The position numbers and the translations under genes were made by a program. Below are positions 7,364 through 10,680 of a stretch of DNA of 10,680 bases, piece by piece. How positions within the stretch are numbered: the first letter of the stretch is position 1; each line of letters starts with the position of its first letter. The stretch comes from Brevundimonas sp. UBA7635. GTDB lineage: Bacteria > Pseudomonadota > Alphaproteobacteria > Caulobacterales > Caulobacteraceae. Below the pieces are notes generated by a model, which did not search any database, was not told the origin of the DNA, and was given only the letters and a program-made list of their open reading frames with translations. The stretch covers positions 7,055 to 17,734 of the forward strand of contig DLIT01000138.1 of NCBI GenBank assembly GCA_002483865.1, read 5' to 3'.

Positions 7364-7906
7364 TTACTGGGGCGGGCTCAGGTCAACGCCGGTCAGTTTC
7401 CAGAAGAACAGGTTGCGGCGGGTCATCAGAAGGGCCACCCGCTCGTCGGGCCTGTCATCGCGGGTCAGGCTGACGGCAAAGGTATCGAGGTCGCGGTAGG
7501 ACCAGGACTGGCGCACCCGACTGTCGCGATCCTGTTCGGGCGTCGCCTCGCGCTCGACCGCCTGGCGGGGCGAAGGGGCCTTCCCTTCCTGGACCATGGT
7601 GGCGATGGTCTCGGGCGTCACCAGGGCATCGACTGCGCCGCCAACCAGGGCCGAGCCAAACACCATGCCCAGGGCGGCCAGTCCGCGATCGGACTTGCTA
7701 CCGAGTTCGCCCATCAGGCGCTGGCTCAGTTCATCCTTCAGGCTTTCACGAAAGGCCGGAAAGTCGACGTGGCGCTCCAGTCCCGCGATATCCCCTGCCT
7801 TGGCTGCCTGGATCAGACCCCGCGCCGCGAACACAGGTGAGACCCCATAGGCCAACACAAAAAGGGCGAGCACGGCGACGACCAGCCGGATACCTGTTCT
7901 AGACAT
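7364..7906 (-). CDS. DUF2939 family protein, exported or membrane-anchored
   Basis: This 180-residue protein is of unknown function. It begins with a short basic stretch and a hydrophobic segment at residues 7-27 (LVVAVLALFVLAYGVSPVFA), a signal peptide or N-terminal anchor with a possible cleavage site after VFA. A segment typical of DUF2939 follows: AAKAGDIAGLERHVDFPAFRESLKDEL at 34-60 (key parts GD, L, VDFPA, R-SLK). A small hydrophobic, Gly/Ala-rich patch lies at about 77-96, then a charged linker, and the C-terminal strands RVALLMTRRNLFFWKLTGVDL. The C-terminal domain probably lies in the periplasm. The ATG at 7906-7904 is preferred over one 54 bp upstream because AGAAGGGG precedes it at a good distance and the signal segment then begins properly. 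It is separated from icd by that gene's terminator, so it is probably transcribed alone. Confidence 0.8.
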   Translation of the reverse strand: MSRTGIRLVVAVLALFVLAYGVSPVFAARGLIQAAKAGDIAGLERHVDFPAFRESLKDELSQRLMGELGSKSDRGLAALGMVFGSALVGGAVDALVTPETIATMVQEGKAPSPRQAVEREATPEQDRDSRVRQSWSYRDLDTFAVSLTRDDRPDERVALLMTRRNLFFWKLTGVDLSPPQ

Positions 7907-8065
7907 GATGGCCCCTTCTAAACATCCGGTTGGCCGAAGTGCGTTGGCACGACCACCCAAATACCCCTTCGGCCCATAAGGGCATGGTTGAAGCCGTGCC
8001 TCAATCCGAAATCACGTAACACCTTGTTTATCGTGCAGGCTTTCAGACCCTGGCCTCTGGCGCAC

Positions 8066-8098
8066 GAAAAAGGGCGGGTGACCGAAGCCACCCGCCCT
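8066..8098 (-). terminator. Rho-independent terminator after icd
   Basis: On the minus strand AGGGCGGGTG (8098-8089) pairs with CACCCGCCCT (8080-8071) around an 8-base loop, and runs into TTTTT (8071-8067). It lies about 24 bp after the icd stop. Confidence 0.92.
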
Positions 8099-8121
8099 GT
8101 TCTCTTGACCGTGAAAGCCCC

Positions 8122-9342
8122 TTAGCCGAGACCCGGCAGGGCCTTCTTCAGGTTTTCCGAAACCTTGTCCAGGAAGCCTTCGGTCGTCAGCCAGCCTTGT
8201 TGATCGCCGACCAGCAGGGCCAGGTCCTTGGTCATGAAGCCCGACTCGACGGTGTCGACGACGACGCGTTCCAGGGTCTCGGCGAACTCGGCCAGTTCGG
8301 CGTTGTTATCCAGCTTGGCACGGTGCTTGAAGCCCCGGGTCCAGGCAAAGATCGAGGCGATCGAGTTCGTCGAGGTCGCTTCACCCTTCTGGTGCTGGCG
8401 ATAGTGACGGGTCACGGTGCCGTGGGCGGCTTCGGTTTCCATGACCTTGCCATCCGGGGTCATCAGGACCGAAGTCATCAGGCCCAGCGAGCCAAAGCCC
8501 TGGGCCACGACGTCCGACTGCACGTCGCCATCGTAGTTCTTGCAGGCCCAGACGAAACCACCCGACCATTTCATGGCGGCGGCCACCATGTCGTCGATCA
8601 GACGGTGTTCATAGGTCAGGCCGCGTGCCTTGAATTCTTCCGCATAGTGGGCGTCAAAGACTTCCTGGAACAGGTCCTTGAAGCGGCCGTCATAGGCTTT
8701 CAGGATGGTGTTCTTGGTCGACAGATAGACCGGATAGTTGCGTTGCAGGCCATAGGCGAAGGAGGCGTGGGCGAACTCACGGATCGACTCGTCCTGGTTG
8801 TACATGGCCATGGCCACGCCTGCGCCCGGAGCCTTGTAGACTTCGTGCTCGATGACTTCGCCGTTGTCGCCAACGAACTTGATCGTCAGGGTGCCCGGAC
8901 CCGGCATCAGGAAGTCGGTGGCCTTGTACTGGTCACCGAAGGCGTGACGGCCCACCACGATCGGCTGGGTCCAGCCCGGCACCAGGCGCGGCACGTTCGA
9001 GCAGATGATCGGCTCGCGGAAGACAACGCCACCCAGGATGTTGCGGATGGTGCCGTTCGGCGACTTCCACATCTTCTTCAGGCCGAATTCCTGCACGCGA
9101 GCTTCGTCCGGCGTGATGGTCGCGCACTTGACGCCAACGCCATGCTTCTGGATGGCCTTGGCGGCGTCGATGGTGATCTGGTCATCCGTGGCGTCACGGC
9201 TTTCCATACCCAGATCGTAGTAGTCCAGTTCCAGGTCCAGATAGGGGAAGACCAGCTTGTCCTTGATCATCTGCCAGATGATCCGAGTCATTTCGTCGCC
9301 GTCGATGTCAACGATGGGGTTGGCGACCTTGATCTTGGCCAT
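8122..9342 (-). CDS. icd: NADP-dependent isocitrate dehydrogenase, eukaryote-like homodimeric type
   Basis: The 406-residue enzyme oxidises isocitrate to 2-oxoglutarate and CO2 with reduction of NADP in the TCA cycle. It belongs to the class shared with mitochondrial and cytosolic IDH rather than the E. coli Icd class. It has the substrate-binding [10 protein letters not shown] at 94-103, GRHAFGDQY at 131-139 (Arg132, equivalent to human IDH1 Arg132), acidic metal ligands in LIDDMV (248-253) and NYDGDVQSD (269-277), and the NADP-binding GTVTRHYR at 308-315, whose Arg-His pair contacts the 2'-phosphate. NADP use is inferred from that pair. The length is typical (about 405). AGAGG precedes the ATG at a normal distance. 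A promoter 43-71 bp upstream and a strong terminator downstream mark it as a single-gene unit. Confidence 0.98.
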   Translation of the reverse strand: MAKIKVANPIVDIDGDEMTRIIWQMIKDKLVFPYLDLELDYYDLGMESRDATDDQITIDAAKAIQKHGVGVKCATITPDEARVQEFGLKKMWKSPNGTIRNILGGVVFREPIICSNVPRLVPGWTQPIVVGRHAFGDQYKATDFLMPGPGTLTIKFVGDNGEVIEHEVYKAPGAGVAMAMYNQDESIREFAHASFAYGLQRNYPVYLSTKNTILKAYDGRFKDLFQEVFDAHYAEEFKARGLTYEHRLIDDMVAAAMKWSGGFVWACKNYDGDVQSDVVAQGFGSLGLMTSVLMTPDGKVMETEAAHGTVTRHYRQHQKGEATSTNSIASIFAWTRGFKHRAKLDNNAELAEFAETLERVVVDTVESGFMTKDLALLVGDQQGWLTTEGFLDKVSENLKKALPGLG

Positions 9343-9384
9343 GTTTGCCTCTGTCTCTGAACCTTAGGAAGGATGTGTGTGGGC

Positions 9385-9413
9385 GGTATAGCGAGGCAGA
9401 CCGGCAGGCGCAA
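9385..9413 (-). promoter_or_regulatory. Probable icd promoter
   Basis: On the minus strand TTGCGC (9413-9408) and TATACC (9390-9385) are separated by 17 bases. The extended -10, GCTATACC, fits the Caulobacter housekeeping consensus GCTANAWC, and the -35 keeps the TTG core. Transcription would start near 9378, leaving a leader of about 35 bases before the icd ATG. Confidence 0.6.
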
Positions 9414-9437
9414 AGCCTCAACCGGGTGTTAGGCCCC

Positions 9438-9471
9438 ATTTGCCCCCTGAACCAGGGGGCCGGCGGCAAAT
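9438..9471. repeat. Palindrome between the DUF885 peptidase gene and icd
   Basis: GCCCCCTG (9442-9449) and CAGGGGGC (9453-9460) form a perfect 8-bp stem with a 3-base loop. ATTTGCC (9438-9444) and GGCAAAT (9465-9471) form an overlapping 7-bp inverted repeat that could pair instead. It lies about 60 bp after the peptidase stop and just upstream of the icd promoter. No T tract follows on either strand, so it is not a standard terminator. It could stop or protect the peptidase transcript, or act as a protein-binding site for icd. Confidence 0.5.
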
Positions 9472-9531
9472 TGGCCCAAACCGTGTTCAGACACCGCCCC
9501 TGATGGGGCCAGCCCAGTCCCATCGTGCCCT

Positions 9532-10680
9532 TTAACCTCGCATCTGCTTTTCGAGCACAGCCAGAGGCAGGGAGCCGTGCATCAGCACCTGGTCGTGGAA
9601 GGCGCGCAGGTCAAAGCCGGGCGTGGCTTCCGCCTCTGCACGCAGGCGGGCGATGACCGTGTGGCCCACCTTGTAGGCGCAGGCCTGGCCGGGCCAGACA
9701 CAGTAGCGGTTGATCTCGCTGTTGGAGGCATCCCAGGGCTTGGCCCCCGAGGCCGCCATGTATTCCACCGCCTGCTCACGGCTCCAGCGCTCGGCGTGGA
9801 GCCCGGTGTCGACGACCAGGCGCACGGCCCGGAACAGGTAGGACATCAGGAAGCCCACCCGCCCCAGCGGATTATCGGCATAGACATCCAGGTCGTTGGC
9901 GGCCACCGCCTCGGCATACAGGGCCCAGCCTTCGTTATAGGCGCTGAAGCCCCCGGCGCGACGCCATTGCGGCAGGTCCGCCGACTCGCGCTGCAGAGCG
10001 ACTTGCAGGTGATGCCCAGGCGAGGCCTCGTGATAGGTCAGGGTTGGCAGGGCAAAGCGGGGCCAGTTCCCGCTGTCACGCAGATTGATGTAATAGGCCC
10101 CCGGCCGCGAGCCATCCAGCGGCGGCCCCTGGTAATAGCCGCCCGGCGCACCGGACTGGATCGAGACCGGCACGCGGCGGATCTCGACGTGGCTGCGGGG
10201 CAGGCGGCCAAAGACTTCTGGCAGTCGCGGCTCCAGCGCCGCCACCTGTTCGTTCAGCCATTGCAGCAGCTCGGCCTTGCCCTCGTCGGTATTGGCAAAG
10301 AGCTGTGCCGGGTCCTTGTTCAGGGCCTGGACCCGCTCACCCACCGTGCCCTGGGTATAGCCCTGGGTCTTAAGGATGGTGTCGATCTCGGCGCTGATTT
10401 CGGCCACCTGCTCGCGGCCCATGGCGTGGATCTCGGCCGCACTCAGGGTGGTGGTGGTATTGGCTTTCAGGCCGTTGGCATAGAGCGCCTCGCCGTCCGG
10501 CAGACGCCAGACGCCAGCGTCATGGACCGCCCTGGGTCGCAAGGCTTCCAAAGTCTCGATCTGGCGGGCCAGGGCGGGGCGCAGGCTTTGTTCGGCCAGG
10601 GCGATCGCGCGGGTGTCATAGCCGCTCAGATCCAGCGCCTCCGTCTTGCGAGCAAGGGCCCGGATCATAGACAACTCGCC
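9532..10680 (-). CDS. DUF885 family zinc peptidase-like protein (N-terminus outside window)
   Basis: The frame is open to the right edge and gives the last 382 residues; family members are usually about 580-600 long, so about 200 N-terminal residues (with any signal peptide) lie outside. It carries the zinc motif HEASPGHH (codons at 10032-10009) and, about 25 residues on, the glutamate of NEGWALYAE (codon 9933-9931), the usual third ligand of this gluzincin-like family. VWRLPDGEALYANGLKANTTTTLSAAEIH and GGYYQGPPLDGSRPGAYYIN-type segments are also typical of DUF885. Related proteins are often lipoproteins or periplasmic peptidases. Substrate is unknown. TTG at 10674 and ATG at 10668 are in frame but are internal, since homology continues to the edge. 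The gene ends 189 bp before icd. Confidence 0.88.
   Translation of the reverse strand, partial: GELSMIRALARKTEALDLSGYDTRAIALAEQSLRPALARQIETLEALRPRAVHDAGVWRLPDGEALYANGLKANTTTTLSAAEIHAMGREQVAEISAEIDTILKTQGYTQGTVGERVQALNKDPAQLFANTDEGKAELLQWLNEQVAALEPRLPEVFGRLPRSHVEIRRVPVSIQSGAPGGYYQGPPLDGSRPGAYYINLRDSGNWPRFALPTLTYHEASPGHHLQVALQRESADLPQWRRAGGFSAYNEGWALYAEAVAANDLDVYADNPLGRVGFLMSYLFRAVRLVVDTGLHAERWSREQAVEYMAASGAKPWDASNSEINRYCVWPGQACAYKVGHTVIARLRAEAEATPGFDLRAFHDQVLMHGSLPLAVLEKQMRG

Noticed and set aside
7235-7840. Plus-strand open frame opposite the DUF2939 gene
   Set aside because: It starts at the alaS terminator, crosses the nested palindrome and is antisense to a gene with a good ribosome binding site and family match.
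8197-9360. Long open frame (387 codons) antisense to icd
   Set aside because: A shadow of the icd gene with low-complexity composition and no recognisable domain.
9496-9509. GCCCC-TGAT-GGGGC hairpin as terminator of the peptidase gene
   Set aside because: Only 5 bp of stem and no T tract on the minus strand; too weak to call a terminator.

Overview
The window looks like a piece of a GC-rich alphaproteobacterial chromosome, most likely from Caulobacterales (Caulobacter, Brevundimonas or Phenylobacterium type). The support is strong G/C preference at third codon positions, a direct-repeat LexA box of the alphaproteobacterial type (GAAC-N7-GAAC) in front of recA, a eukaryote-like NADP isocitrate dehydrogenase, and an icd promoter whose -10 (GCTATACC) fits the published Caulobacter housekeeping consensus. 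The genus is inferred; no rRNA or other lineage marker is present. No mobile element, CRISPR array, tRNA or phage gene was seen.

Layout. (1) 1-126: 3' end of an acetyl-CoA synthetase gene on the plus strand, closed by a rho-independent terminator. (2) 210-2384, minus strand: a cluster read as marR-type regulator, FUSC-family membrane protein (4-bp ATGA overlap with the regulator gene) and, 49 bp further on, the 23S rRNA pseudouridine synthase rluE. (3) 2385-2699: a 315-bp divergent regulatory region with an AT-rich palindromic candidate MarR operator on the left and the LexA box of recA on the right. (4) 2700-7214, plus strand: recA (with a very strong terminator), rraA and alaS (also with a strong terminator). 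Each seems to be its own transcription unit or nearly so. (5) 7289-7345: an isolated nested palindrome between alaS and the next gene. (6) 7364-10680, minus strand: a DUF2939 protein, icd with its own promoter and terminator, and the C-terminal two thirds of a DUF885-type zinc peptidase that runs off the right edge.

How the genes fit together. Most are housekeeping genes: acetate activation and the TCA cycle (acs, icd), translation and rRNA maturation (alaS, rluE), RNA turnover control (rraA), and recombination with SOS control (recA). The only accessory-looking unit is the marR/FUSC pair, which fits a ligand-responsive efflux operon controlled by its own repressor. The recA-alaS linkage known from many proteobacteria is kept, but rraA lies between them where enterobacteria have recX.

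I found no convincing undescribed system. The most useful leads are the marR/FUSC operator, the nested palindrome after alaS and the palindrome upstream of icd.
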